Origin: an uncultured Acidimicrobiaceae bacterium
GTDB lineage: Bacteria; Actinomycetota; Acidimicrobiia; Spongiisociales; UBA5794
Direction: 5' to 3'
NCBI GenBank assembly: GCA_947258635.1
Contig: CAMYJM010000001.1
Coordinates: forward strand, 1 to 32,032
DNA length: 32,032 nucleotides
Both the position numbers and the translations under genes were made by a program. The notes beneath the pieces are model-generated. The model saw only the letters and a program-made list of their open reading frames with translations, was not told the origin of the DNA and did no database searches. Position 1 is the stretch's first letter; the number at the start of each line of letters is the position of its first letter. Below are positions 21,843-30,395 of the stretch, one piece after another.

Positions 21843-22913
21843 GTGCCGGCATTCCGCAAAGACCTGAGCGCGATCGGCGTGTACACGCCCGGAAAACCCA
21901 TCGAAGAGGTGATGCGGGAGTACGGCGTCACCGACATCGTCAAGATGGCTTCCAACGAGTGCCCGCAGGAGCCGTTTCCCGAGGTTCAGGCGACGATCGC
22001 AGCCGCGGCTCGGGAATCGCACCGCTATCCCGATACCGGGGCATACAACCTCACCAACGACCTGGCGGCCCGGCACGGCGTGCATGCCGACCAGGTTTGG
22101 GTAGGTCCGGGCAGCACCCCGATACTGGTGTCGATGGCCCTGGCGATGGGCGGGCCCGGCACGAGTGCCGTCTTCAGCCAGCAGTCGTTCATCATGTACA
22201 CGATCGCGTCCGCCTATGCCGGCACCGAGCCGATCCGCGTTCCCATCGGCCTTGACCTACGCCTGGATGTCGACGGAATGGCCACTGCGGTGCGCCCCGA
22301 CACGACGGTTCTCTACCTGTGCAATCCGAACAACCCGACCGGCACCCACCTCGGCCGCGACAACGTTGCCCGCCTAGTCGACAGCGTTCCCGAAGACGTC
22401 CTCGTCGTCATCGACGAGGCCTACGAGGAATACGTGACCGCGCCCAACCACGCCTCGGCGATTCCCCTCGCCGTCGAACGCGAGAACGTGATCGTGACGC
22501 GCACCTTCTCCAAGGTGTACGGGTTGGCCGGGTTGCGGATCGGGTACGCCATCGGCGCCGCCCCTACGCTCGCCGAGCTGCGCCGCCTCCAGGTGCCGTT
22601 CGCCACCACCAACGTCAGCCTGGCCGCGGCCCGCGAGGCACTCCGCCACCAGGAACAAATGGCCGAACGGGTGAAGGCGAACACCGCCGGGCGCGACGAC
22701 CTGGCTGCGGGGATGCGAGCTCTCGGCATCGACTGCATCGATAGCGAGACCAACTTCGTGCTGATGGGACCCGTGAGCGATGCGGCCGCCCTGACGGAGA
22801 AGCTGCTCCACGTCGGCGTGATCGTGCGGCAGTTCGGTGATCACATTCGGGTCACCGTCGGCTCCCCGGCCGAGAACGGCCGATTCCTCGCCACCCTCGG
22901 GGAACTGAGCTGA
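21843..22913 (+). CDS. HisC-type pyridoxal-phosphate aminotransferase
   Basis: This is a class I/II aminotransferase of 356 residues, the length of histidinol-phosphate aminotransferases. The PLP lysine is Lys224 in TFSKVYGLAGLRIGY; LCNPNNPTGT and VVIDEAYEEY carry the conserved Asn and Asp/Tyr of the cofactor pocket, and the N-terminal KMASNECP motif and final arginine in GDHIRVTVG are also present. GTG 21843 has AGGAG seven bases upstream and a good promoter before that. Its stop overlaps the E1 start (TGATG). No other histidine gene is near. The tight coupling with a 2-oxoacid dehydrogenase suggests it may transaminate an amino acid (aromatic or branched) whose 2-oxo acid feeds that complex. 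A HisC function is therefore less likely, though not excluded. Confidence 0.9.
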   Translation: MPAFRKDLSAIGVYTPGKPIEEVMREYGVTDIVKMASNECPQEPFPEVQATIAAAARESHRYPDTGAYNLTNDLAARHGVHADQVWVGPGSTPILVSMALAMGGPGTSAVFSQQSFIMYTIASAYAGTEPIRVPIGLDLRLDVDGMATAVRPDTTVLYLCNPNNPTGTHLGRDNVARLVDSVPEDVLVVIDEAYEEYVTAPNHASAIPLAVERENVIVTRTFSKVYGLAGLRIGYAIGAAPTLAELRRLQVPFATTNVSLAAAREALRHQEQMAERVKANTAGRDDLAAGMRALGIDCIDSETNFVLMGPVSDAAALTEKLLHVGVIVRQFGDHIRVTVGSPAENGRFLATLGELS

Positions 22914-25009
22914 TGCCGGAAGTCGACCTGGAAGTCCGCCGGATCCTCGCGGCCGACGGATCGGTGGTCGGCGAGCTCCCGGCGCTCGAGAACAAGGACT
23001 ACGTCGAGATGTACCGCCTGATGGCGGCGAGCCGCGACTACGACAGGCGGGCCCTCGCCGCCCAACGTCTCGGCCGTATCGGGACGTACGCCATGATGGA
23101 AGGCCACGAGGCCGCCCAGGTCGGAGCCGCTTACGCCCTGGGCCCCAACGACTTCGTGTACCCGGCCTACCGCGAGCACGGCGTGCAGATCACGCGCGGC
23201 ATGCCCCTCGACGTGATGCTGTCGTACTACCGGGGAATCCCCACGGCCGACTGGGACGTCCACGCCTACCGCATGGCGAACAACACGATCCCGATTGCCA
23301 GCCATCTCCCCCACTCCGTCGGCCACGCCTATGCCGCCCGCCAGCGCGGCGAGGACGTGGTCACCATCAACTTCTTCGGCGACGGCGCCACGTCCGAGAC
23401 CGATTTCCACAGCGGCCTCAACTTCGCTGCGGTCTGGAAAGCGCCGACGGTTTTCGTCTGCGAGAACAACGGGTACGCCATCAGCGTTCCCTACGCCAAG
23501 CAAACGGCCAGCGAGACGATCGCCCAGAAGGCGACTGCATACGGTGTCGCCGGGGATCGAGTCGACGGAATGGACATCCTCGCCATGTACTCGGCAACCC
23601 GCCAGGCCGTAGACCGGGCCCGCCGCGGCGAGGGGCCCACCCTCATCGAAGCCCTGTGCTATCGCTACGGCGGTCACGCCACCGCAGACGACGCCCGCCT
23701 CTACCGGCCCGAGTCTGAAGAGGCCGAGTGGCGCACCCGCGACCCGCTGGTTCGGTTCCGGGCGTTCCTCGAAGAGCGGGAGCTGTGGGACCAGACGGCG
23801 GAGGACAACCTGCGCGCCGAGGCCGGTGACGCCTTCGACGTGGCAATGGCCAAGCTCGAAGCGCTGCCCACCCCGCCGCGCGAGTCGGTTGTGCGCCACG
23901 TCTACGACCGGATCCCGCTACAGATGGTGCGCCAGCTCAACACGCTGCAGCGCGGCGCCGGCGAGCCCGAGACGACGTTCGCCGACGACGAGGTCTGGCA
24001 GCATCGGCCCGACCCGGCGCCGGATGGGCCCACTGCCAGCTGGAACATGGCCGAGGCGATCACGGCCGCGCTGACGGCGGCAATGGAGCGCGACGACACG
24101 ACCATCATCCTCGGCGAGGACGTCGGGCTTGCCGGCGGCGTGTTCCGCATCACCGAGGGATTGCAGGAGCGCTTCGGGGAGGAGCGGGTGCTCGACACTC
24201 CGCTCAACGAGTCCGGAATCATCGGCGCCGCAATCGGGATGGGTATCTCCGGTAGCCGGGCTATCGCCGAGATCCAGTTCGACGGGTTCGTCTACCCCGC
24301 CTTCGACCAGCTGGTCAGCCACCTGGGGCGGCTCCGCTTCCGCTCCCGCAGCCACGCCACCGCCCCCATCGTGGTGCGCTGGCCCAACGGCGCCGGGTTC
24401 GGCGCCCACGAGATGCACTGCGACAGCCCGGAGGCCTACTTCGCCCACGCCCCGGGCCATACGGTGGTGATCCCCTCGACGCCATGGGATGCCAAAGGAC
24501 TGCTGGCGGCCGCCATCGAATCGCCGGACCCGGTGATCTTCCTGGAGCCCAAGGTGCTCTACCGGGCGGGCCGCGAAGAGGTGCCGATCGAGCACTACGA
24601 GATTCCTTTGGGAACGGCGCGGATGCGCGCCACGGGCTCCGACATCACACTCGTGACCTATGGGGGAATGGTTCAGCACGCGCTGGAGGCAACCGCGCAA
24701 GCGGCTGAGGAGGGCATCTCCGTGGAGTTGATTGATCTGCGGACGGTCTATCCGTGGGATGAAGAGGCGGTGGTGCGTTCCGTCGAGAAGACGGGACGTC
24801 TCCTGATGGTCCAGGAACCGCAACGCACCGGAGGCATCGGCGCCGAGATAGCCGCTCAGATCGGCGAACGGTGCGGCTACTCCCTCCTCAGCCCCGTGCG
24901 CCGCCTCGGCGCTACCGACGCGCCGTGGCCGCAGTTCTCGATCGAACGCCACGCCCTGCTCACGCCGGCTCACATCATGTCTGCCATTCGCGAAACCGTG
25001 TCGGGCTGA
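22913..25009 (+). CDS. 2-oxoacid dehydrogenase E1 component, fused alpha and beta subunits
   Basis: This is the thiamine-diphosphate enzyme that decarboxylates a 2-oxo acid and transfers the acyl group to lipoylated E2. The alpha part (about 1-345) has MMEGHEAAQVG, the TPP motif GDGATSETDFHSGLNFA ending VFVCENNGYAIS (Gly156 to Asn) and RYGGHATADD. After a linker of about 30 residues, the beta part (about 375-698) has ILGEDVGLAGGVFRITEGLQ, LNESGIIGAAIGMG, EIQFDGFVYPAFDQL and VELIDLRTVYPWD. In most bacteria these are two genes; here they form one 698-residue chain. The ATG overlaps the aminotransferase stop by one base. The motif set is that of branched-chain/pyruvate E1 of the alpha2beta2 type; substrate choice between pyruvate and branched 2-oxo acids is open. 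Confidence 0.94.
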   Translation: MPEVDLEVRRILAADGSVVGELPALENKDYVEMYRLMAASRDYDRRALAAQRLGRIGTYAMMEGHEAAQVGAAYALGPNDFVYPAYREHGVQITRGMPLDVMLSYYRGIPTADWDVHAYRMANNTIPIASHLPHSVGHAYAARQRGEDVVTINFFGDGATSETDFHSGLNFAAVWKAPTVFVCENNGYAISVPYAKQTASETIAQKATAYGVAGDRVDGMDILAMYSATRQAVDRARRGEGPTLIEALCYRYGGHATADDARLYRPESEEAEWRTRDPLVRFRAFLEERELWDQTAEDNLRAEAGDAFDVAMAKLEALPTPPRESVVRHVYDRIPLQMVRQLNTLQRGAGEPETTFADDEVWQHRPDPAPDGPTASWNMAEAITAALTAAMERDDTTIILGEDVGLAGGVFRITEGLQERFGEERVLDTPLNESGIIGAAIGMGISGSRAIAEIQFDGFVYPAFDQLVSHLGRLRFRSRSHATAPIVVRWPNGAGFGAHEMHCDSPEAYFAHAPGHTVVIPSTPWDAKGLLAAAIESPDPVIFLEPKVLYRAGREEVPIEHYEIPLGTARMRATGSDITLVTYGGMVQHALEATAQAAEEGISVELIDLRTVYPWDEEAVVRSVEKTGRLLMVQEPQRTGGIGAEIAAQIGERCGYSLLSPVRRLGATDAPWPQFSIERHALLTPAHIMSAIRETVSG

Positions 25010-25010
25010 C

Positions 25011-26123
25011 TTGGCTTACGAGCTCTCCCTGCCCGACATTGGCGAAGGCCTCACCGAGGCCGAAGTTGTCCGCTGGCTGGCCGGTCCGGGTGATGAGGTG
25101 ACGGCCAACGAGCCGCTTGTCGAGATCGAGACGGACAAGGCGATAGTCGAGATCCCTGCGCCCCAATCCGGGCTGCTCCTCCACCAGGGCGCTCCACCGG
25201 GCACTGTGATCCACGTGGGTGATCTGCTGGCCGTGATCGGCGCCGCAGGTGAAACATGGAACCCACCGGACGTCGCCGCGGCTGCGGCGGTGCCGGCGAC
25301 GGCTCCTCTCGAAGCCGCAGCGACGGTGACGGCCGGGAAGGCGAGGGCGGTGCCTTTGGTCCGCAAGCTGGCGCGCGAGCTCGGTGTCGACCTCGACACG
25401 GTCACCGGGACGGGCGGCAACGGGCAGATCACCAGGGAGGACGTCGTTGCCGCGGCGACCGGAGCCGCTGAAGACGGCGCGGCCGGTGGGGAAACCCTCT
25501 CCAAGTTGCGCCGCACCATCGCCGAGCACATGACCCAGTCCTGGCGGGACATCCCCCACGTCACCGTATGGGGCCCCGCCGAGGCGACCCGCTTGCTCGC
25601 GGGCAAGCAGAGCAGCGGGGTCTCGATCGAGACGCTGCTCGTCCAGGCAGTGCTGCCGGCGCTTGCCGAGTTCCCCGTTTTCAGCGCCAACTTCGACGGT
25701 GCCCGGCTCGTGGTGCGCACTTCCTACGACATCGGAGTCGCCGTCGACACCGCCGCCGGCCTGATGGTGCCCGTAGTGCGTGACGCCGGCTCGCTGGGTG
25801 CCGAGGCCCTCGACAAGGAGATCGGCCGGCTCGTCGCCGGAGCGCAGAGCCGCTCGCTGAGCGCCGATGAGCTGCGGGGCCAGTCGTTCACCATCTCGAA
25901 CGTCGGCGCCGTCGGGGGCGGCTACGGCACCCCTATCATCCCCCACGGGACGACCGCCGTGCTGTCCGTCGGGAGGGCCCGCGACGAGGTCGTCGCCCGC
26001 GACGGCCGACCCGTCGTCGCCCCGATGCTGCCGCTGGCCCTGTCATTCGACCATCGCGTCATCGACGGGAGCACTGGCAGCCGCTTCCTCAACCACGTGA
26101 TCGAGTCGATCGAGGAGGCGTGA
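25011..26123 (+). CDS. 2-oxoacid dehydrogenase E2 component (dihydrolipoamide acyltransferase)
   Basis: This is the core acyltransferase that accepts the acyl group from E1 on lipoyl-lysine and passes it to CoA. The 370 residues hold one lipoyl domain (1-80; lipoyl Lys43 in EIETDKAIVEI), a short Ala/Thr linker, the peripheral subunit-binding domain (about 105-145, PLVRKLARELGVDLDTVTGTG), and the catalytic domain with SFDHRVIDGS (His348, Asp352 of the HxxxD motif). It is somewhat shorter than the usual 400-430 residues but complete. The start is TTG at 25011, two bases after the E1 stop, without a clear Shine-Dalgarno; coupling to E1 translation is likely. No E3 gene follows, so lipoamide dehydrogenase must be encoded elsewhere. 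Confidence 0.94.
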   Translation: MAYELSLPDIGEGLTEAEVVRWLAGPGDEVTANEPLVEIETDKAIVEIPAPQSGLLLHQGAPPGTVIHVGDLLAVIGAAGETWNPPDVAAAAAVPATAPLEAAATVTAGKARAVPLVRKLARELGVDLDTVTGTGGNGQITREDVVAAATGAAEDGAAGGETLSKLRRTIAEHMTQSWRDIPHVTVWGPAEATRLLAGKQSSGVSIETLLVQAVLPALAEFPVFSANFDGARLVVRTSYDIGVAVDTAAGLMVPVVRDAGSLGAEALDKEIGRLVAGAQSRSLSADELRGQSFTISNVGAVGGGYGTPIIPHGTTAVLSVGRARDEVVARDGRPVVAPMLPLALSFDHRVIDGSTGSRFLNHVIESIEEA

Positions 26124-26124
26124 T

Positions 26125-26180
26125 CGCGTTCGTTGTGCTTGATCGGGTCCTATTACATCGTTTTAAGCACAACGAACGCG
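26125..26180. repeat. 16-bp perfect inverted repeat after the E2 gene
   Basis: CGCGTTCGTTGTGCTT (26125-26140) and its exact complement (26165-26180) flank a 24-base spacer, starting one base after the E2 stop codon. It may be the operon's terminator with a large loop and no T-tract, or a protein-binding site for the NTF2-like gene that starts 68 bases later. Confidence 0.7.
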
Positions 26181-26247
26181 ACCGCCGCCGCGTATGCTCA
26201 GATCAGGACCTCCCTGTCATCAAAGGGAGCTATCTGGAGGTGTAACC

Positions 26248-26640
26248 GTGACCGATCACCCCAATCTCGAACGAGCCCGCGCCGGATATGCGGCGTTCGC
26301 CAGCGGCGACATGGCAACCGTGGGCGATCTCATGTCGGACGACATCGTGTGGCACTCCGGCGGGAACAACGTCCTTACGGGCGACTATGTGGGCAAGGAA
26401 GCCGTGCTCGGGTACTTCGGCCGGCTGATGCAGGAAAGTGGCGGCAGCTTCAAGAACGACATCCACGACATGCTCGCCAACGACGATCACGGGGTCGCGC
26501 TGGTAGCGCAGTCGGCGACGCGTGGTGGTGTGTCTTTCGAGGGCAATGCCGTCCATATCTTCCACATGCGCGATGGAAAGATGACCGAGTTCTGGTCCTT
26601 TCCCGAAGACCAGAGCAAGTTCGACGAGGTCTGGGCGTAG
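26248..26640 (+). CDS. NTF2-like / SnoaL-like protein
   Basis: This is a 130-residue cytoplasmic protein of the cone-shaped NTF2-like fold. Its pattern is typical: LERARAGYAAFASGDMATVGDLMSDDIVWHSGG at the N-terminus, then YVGKEAVLGYFGRLMQESGGSFKNDIHD, and strands ending HIFHMRDGKMTEFWSFPEDQSKFDEVW. Members include small isomerases, dehydratases and ligand-binding proteins; nothing here fixes an activity. GTG 26248 was chosen because GGAGGT lies six bases upstream; the open frame continues to 26194 but without signals. The beta-phosphoglucomutase gene starts 90 bases later, so the two may or may not share a message. Confidence 0.85.
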   Translation: MTDHPNLERARAGYAAFASGDMATVGDLMSDDIVWHSGGNNVLTGDYVGKEAVLGYFGRLMQESGGSFKNDIHDMLANDDHGVALVAQSATRGGVSFEGNAVHIFHMRDGKMTEFWSFPEDQSKFDEVWA

Positions 26641-26729
26641 CGAGAAATCCGGAGCCCAACGCGAGCAGCTCACATGCGGTAGGCCCATCCGGCGGACCGG
26701 TACGATGCGCCGGAGAGATCGGAGAGCCG

Positions 26730-27497
26730 GTGCGCCCGCAGATAACTCGAGACCGATTCGACGCAGTTCTCTTCGATCTCGACGGCGTATTGACAGCCAC
26801 CGCCCGGCTCCACGCCGCGGCCTGGAAGCGGATGTTCGACGAGTACCTGGCGGCGCGAGCTGCCGGTCGCGGCGAGCCCTTCGAGCCATTTGAGATCGCC
26901 ACCGACTACAAGCTCCACGTGGACGGCAAGCTGCGCTACGACGGCGTGCAGTCCTTCCTCCGATCTCGCGGTATCGACCTGCCCTGGGGCGATCCGGATG
27001 ATCCCCCCGAGCGGGAAACCGTCTGCGGGTTGGGCAACCGCAAGAACGAGCTCATCTCCGAGCTGCTGGAGACCGAAGGCGTCGACGTCTACGAGGAGTC
27101 GGTAGCGTGGGTTCGGCAAGTCCGGGCCCGGGGATTGGCCATCGCGGTGGTGTCGGCCAGCAAGAACTGCGAGCGAGTCTTGGACGTCGCCGGCATCGCC
27201 GATCTGTTCGAGATCCGGATCGATGGGATCGTGGCGGCTCAACTCGGGCTGCCGGGCAAACCGGCGCCCGATACCTTCCTCGAGGGCGCCCGCCGGCTCG
27301 GGGTCGACCCTCAGCGAGCGGTGGTTGTCGAGGACGCGGTGTCGGGGGTGCAAGCGGGCCGGGCGGGCGGCTTCGGCCTGGTCATCGGGGTCGATCGCCA
27401 TGGCGACCCCGAGGCGTTGCACGGTGGTGGCGCCGACGTCGTCGTGGCCGATCTGGGGGAACTGCTCGATGAGGAGGACGCGGTTGATCAGGCGTGA
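26730..27497 (+). CDS. beta-phosphoglucomutase-type HAD hydrolase
   Basis: This is a HAD-superfamily enzyme that probably isomerises beta-glucose 1-phosphate to glucose 6-phosphate. The 255 residues contain motif I FDLDGVLT (nucleophile Asp16 and acid/base Asp18), a helical cap domain, motif II VVSASKNC, motif III GKPAPDTF (Lys) and motif IV VVVEDAVSGVQAG (Glu-Asp). The VSASKN and EDAVSGVQAG forms are typical of beta-PGM. GTG 26730 was chosen because GGAGAG lies three bases upstream and the domain starts directly after; the open frame runs much further upstream without support. The GH65 phosphorylase overlaps its 3' end by 14 bases, and the two make a phosphorolytic disaccharide pathway. Confidence 0.9.
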   Translation: MRPQITRDRFDAVLFDLDGVLTATARLHAAAWKRMFDEYLAARAAGRGEPFEPFEIATDYKLHVDGKLRYDGVQSFLRSRGIDLPWGDPDDPPERETVCGLGNRKNELISELLETEGVDVYEESVAWVRQVRARGLAIAVVSASKNCERVLDVAGIADLFEIRIDGIVAAQLGLPGKPAPDTFLEGARRLGVDPQRAVVVEDAVSGVQAGRAGGFGLVIGVDRHGDPEALHGGGADVVVADLGELLDEEDAVDQA

Positions 27498-29853
27498 GAT
27501 AGCCCGACCGCCCGAGTCCGTCTATCCCATCGACGAATGGAAGCTGATCGAGACCCGGTTCTCCGAACCACATCTCCCCCGGGCCGAGACGCTGTTCGCG
27601 CTGGGCAACGGCTACCTCGGGATAAGAGGCACCTTCGAGGAGGGCGCCCCGGTCCATCAGAGCGGCACCTTCGTCAACGGGTTCCACGAGACGTGGCCGA
27701 TCCTGTACCCCGAGACGGCCTACGGGTATGCCCGCACCGGACAGACCATGCTCAACGTCCCCGGCGGCACGATCCTCGAGCTGACCGTCGACGATGAGCC
27801 GCTCGATCTCCGCACCGCCCACCTGCTGGAGTTCGAACGCACGCTCGATTTGCGGGCCGGCACCCTCGACCGGCGCGTGGTGTGGGAGACATCGGCACGC
27901 AAGCAGGTGCTGGTCGAGTCGCGGCGCCTCGTGTCATTCCGGCATCGCCATCTGGCGGCCATCTCCTATCAGGTGACGGTGCTCAATGCGTCGGCCGCGG
28001 TCGGCATCTCGTCCCACCTGGCAGCGGCGGCCGACGCTGCCGTCGAAAACACCGATCCCCGCAAAGCACCTGGATTCCGAGAGCAGCCGCTGGTGGCGCA
28101 GCGGGCGTACTCGTCCGGGCGGCGGGTGACGCTGGGTTACCAAACGCGCCGCAGCGCAATGACCCTGGCCTGCGGGGCCGACCACGTCATCGAGACGGCG
28201 GCTTCCCACCGTGCCGTTGCCACCTGCGCCGACGACCTCGGCGAGGTGGCCTTCGCCGTTGCCGCCCTCGAGGGTGAGCCCATCGCGATCACCAAGTACC
28301 TGTCGTATCACGCCGCCCCCGCCACCCCGATCGATGAGCTGTGCGACCTGGCCGACGGCACGTTGGATCAGGCGGTTGGGCTCGGGTTCGACGCGCTGGC
28401 CGCCGGACAGCGGGACTATCTGCACGACTTCTGGCGGCGCAGCGACATCCAGGTTGCGGACGATCCCGGGTTGCTGGGCCGCCCTGCGGGCGAATTCCAG
28501 CAGGCGATCCGTTGGAATCTGTTCCAGCTCATCCAGGCGGCCGGACGCGCCGATGGTTCCGGAGTGGCGGCCAAAGGCGTCACCGGCCAAGCATACGAGG
28601 GTCACTCTTTCTGGGATACCGAGATCTATGTGCTGCCGTTTCTCATCTACACCTCACCGGACATCGCCGCAGGCCTGCTCCGGTTCCGTCACGGGATGCT
28701 GGACAAGGCCCGGGAGCGGGCCCGGGAGCTCCATCAGCGGGGGGCGTTGTTCCCCTGGCGCACGATCAACGGCGCGGAGGCCTCGGCGTACTACCCGGGC
28801 GGAACGGCGCAGTACCACATCGACGCCGACATCATGTACGGCCTCGAGAAGTACGTCGACGCCACCGGTGACACCGAGCTCCTCTACAACGAGGGTGTCG
28901 AGATGCTCGTCGAGACGGCCCGCATGTGGCGGGATCTCGGGTTCTTCTCCGCACGAGCAGACGGGCAATTCTGTATCCACGCGGTCACCGGCCCCGATGA
29001 GTACACGGCGGTCGTGGACGACAACCTCTACACGAACCTCATGGCCCGCGGCAACCTGCGGTATGCGGCCGCCACGGTGGTGTCTCTGCGGGACGCGGAT
29101 CCGGACCGATTCCGGGCGCTGGTGGCGCGCACCGGCTTGGCCGAGTCGGAGATCGCGGATTGGCAGCGGGCGGCGGACGCCATGTACCTCCCGTACGACG
29201 ATGAGATGGGTATTCACCTCCAGGTTGCGCGGTTCTTGGAACGCGCCGTCTGGGACTTCGAGAACACACCCGCCGACCACTATCCGCTGCTCCTGCACTA
29301 CCACCCGCTGACGATCTACCGGCACCAGGTGATCAAGCAGGCCGATGTTGTGCTGGCGATGTTCCTGCAGGGCGACGCCTTCTCCGCCGACGTGAAGCGA
29401 CGCAACTTCGATTACTACGACCCACTCACCACCGGCGACTCATCGCTGTCGGCGTCAGTGCAGAGCATCGTCGCCGCCGAGATCGGCGAGATGGACAAGG
29501 CGACGGAGTATGGGCGCAGCGCCGTTCTGATGGACCTCGCCGACATCGCCGGCAACGTCGCCGACGGCCCCCACATCGCGGCTATGGGCGGCTCGTGGAT
29601 GGTGTTCGTCTATGGGTTCGCCGGAATGCGGGACTACGGCGGCCGGCTGAGCTTCCGGCCCGACTTGCCTGCGGGGCTGGAACGCCTGCGGTTCCCTCTG
29701 GCACTCCGGGGCCGCAAGCTCGAAGTGGACATTGCCGGCGACACTGCCACATACACGTTGCGGGAGGGCCCCGATCTCGTGATAACCCACTTCGAGGAGA
29801 ACATCACACTGGCGCCGGGGGCCGCGGAATCCCGGGTAATCCCGAGCGCCTGA
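27484..29853 (+). CDS. glycoside hydrolase family 65 disaccharide phosphorylase
   Basis: This is an inverting phosphorylase that splits an alpha-glucosyl disaccharide with phosphate to give beta-glucose 1-phosphate and glucose. The 789 residues, the usual length, contain ETLFALGNGYLGIRGTFEEG near the N-terminus, GQAYEGHSFWDTEIYVLPF in the (alpha/alpha)6 barrel, the general acid Glu506 in VTGPDEYTAVVDDN, and the phosphate-binding GDSSLSASVQS. Maltose, trehalose, kojibiose and nigerose phosphorylases share these motifs, so the sugar is undecided. TTG 27484 was chosen because GAGGAGG lies six bases upstream and the product then begins MIRRE like relatives; ATG 27469 in frame is an alternative. 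It overlaps the beta-PGM gene, which would use its product. Confidence 0.93.
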   Translation: MIRREIARPPESVYPIDEWKLIETRFSEPHLPRAETLFALGNGYLGIRGTFEEGAPVHQSGTFVNGFHETWPILYPETAYGYARTGQTMLNVPGGTILELTVDDEPLDLRTAHLLEFERTLDLRAGTLDRRVVWETSARKQVLVESRRLVSFRHRHLAAISYQVTVLNASAAVGISSHLAAAADAAVENTDPRKAPGFREQPLVAQRAYSSGRRVTLGYQTRRSAMTLACGADHVIETAASHRAVATCADDLGEVAFAVAALEGEPIAITKYLSYHAAPATPIDELCDLADGTLDQAVGLGFDALAAGQRDYLHDFWRRSDIQVADDPGLLGRPAGEFQQAIRWNLFQLIQAAGRADGSGVAAKGVTGQAYEGHSFWDTEIYVLPFLIYTSPDIAAGLLRFRHGMLDKARERARELHQRGALFPWRTINGAEASAYYPGGTAQYHIDADIMYGLEKYVDATGDTELLYNEGVEMLVETARMWRDLGFFSARADGQFCIHAVTGPDEYTAVVDDNLYTNLMARGNLRYAAATVVSLRDADPDRFRALVARTGLAESEIADWQRAADAMYLPYDDEMGIHLQVARFLERAVWDFENTPADHYPLLLHYHPLTIYRHQVIKQADVVLAMFLQGDAFSADVKRRNFDYYDPLTTGDSSLSASVQSIVAAEIGEMDKATEYGRSAVLMDLADIAGNVADGPHIAAMGGSWMVFVYGFAGMRDYGGRLSFRPDLPAGLERLRFPLALRGRKLEVDIAGDTATYTLREGPDLVITHFEENITLAPGAAESRVIPSA

Positions 29854-29868
29854 AGGCATCGTGCCGGC

Positions 29869-30324
29869 TCAGTGGCCCTCGCCGCGGTTCGCTTTCGCTA
29901 CGCGGTCCATGATGTCGACGAGGAGCCGGGCTTCTTCGTCGGTGAGGTGAGCCGCCCACATCTCTTCGAGGATGGCGTCGATCACTCGACGGGCGTCGGC
30001 CCGCGCCGTGCGGCCGGCGGCGGTAATGGACACGATGGTGGCCCGGCGATCGTCCAGGTCGGGTTGGCGCTCCACGAGCCCCATCTCCTCGAGCCGGTCG
30101 ACGACCTTGGTGGTCCCACCTCGACTGAGGATCAGGCGATGTGCGATCTCAGACATCCGCAGCAGCGACCCTTCCATCTCCAGGTGCAGCAGCGCCTCGC
30201 TGTCGGCCAGCAGCAGTCCGGTCTCTCGCTGGAGGCGCTCTTCGAGCGATGCCTTCAGGATCAGCGAGGTGTGCAGCGTGTGAGTAGCCGCCCGGCGCCA
30301 GATCGGTTGGTGTTCGTCTCCCAC
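29869..30324 (-). CDS. MarR-family transcriptional regulator
   Basis: This is a 151-residue winged-helix repressor. The DNA-binding domain covers about residues 35-110: SEALLHLEMEGSLLRMSEIAHRLILSRGGTTKVVDRLEEMGLVERQPDLDDRRATIVSITAAG, with the recognition helix around SRGGTTKVVDRLE and the wing residues DDRRA. Flanking helices form the dimer interface. It starts at GTG 30324 with only a weak ribosome site. It is divergent from an MFS transporter across 71 AT-rich bases containing an 18-bp palindrome, so it very likely represses the transporter and itself and responds to a small ligand that the transporter exports. It converges with the GH65 gene, which ends 15 bases away. Confidence 0.92.
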   Translation of the reverse strand: MGDEHQPIWRRAATHTLHTSLILKASLEERLQRETGLLLADSEALLHLEMEGSLLRMSEIAHRLILSRGGTTKVVDRLEEMGLVERQPDLDDRRATIVSITAAGRTARADARRVIDAILEEMWAAHLTDEEARLLVDIMDRVAKANRGEGH

Positions 30325-30358
30325 GACCCCATCTTCTCACATGACGTTTTCTGGTATA

Positions 30359-30376
30359 TAGTTTATCATAAAACTA
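30359..30376. promoter_or_regulatory. probable MarR operator over the divergent promoters
   Basis: TAGTTT (30359-30364) and AAACTA (30371-30376) form a perfect palindrome with a 6-base AT centre; TATATA adjoins it and would serve as a -10 box on the minus strand. It is the most AT-rich stretch of the window and lies between the divergent MarR and MFS genes, the expected place for autoregulation. Confidence 0.6.
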
Positions 30377-30395
30377 ATCTGGTAAAGCAGTTTCT

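Noticed and set aside
26133..26730. Upstream extension of the beta-phosphoglucomutase frame
   Set aside because: The extension overlaps the NTF2-like gene in a different frame, has no family-like sequence, and a good ribosome site marks GTG 26730.
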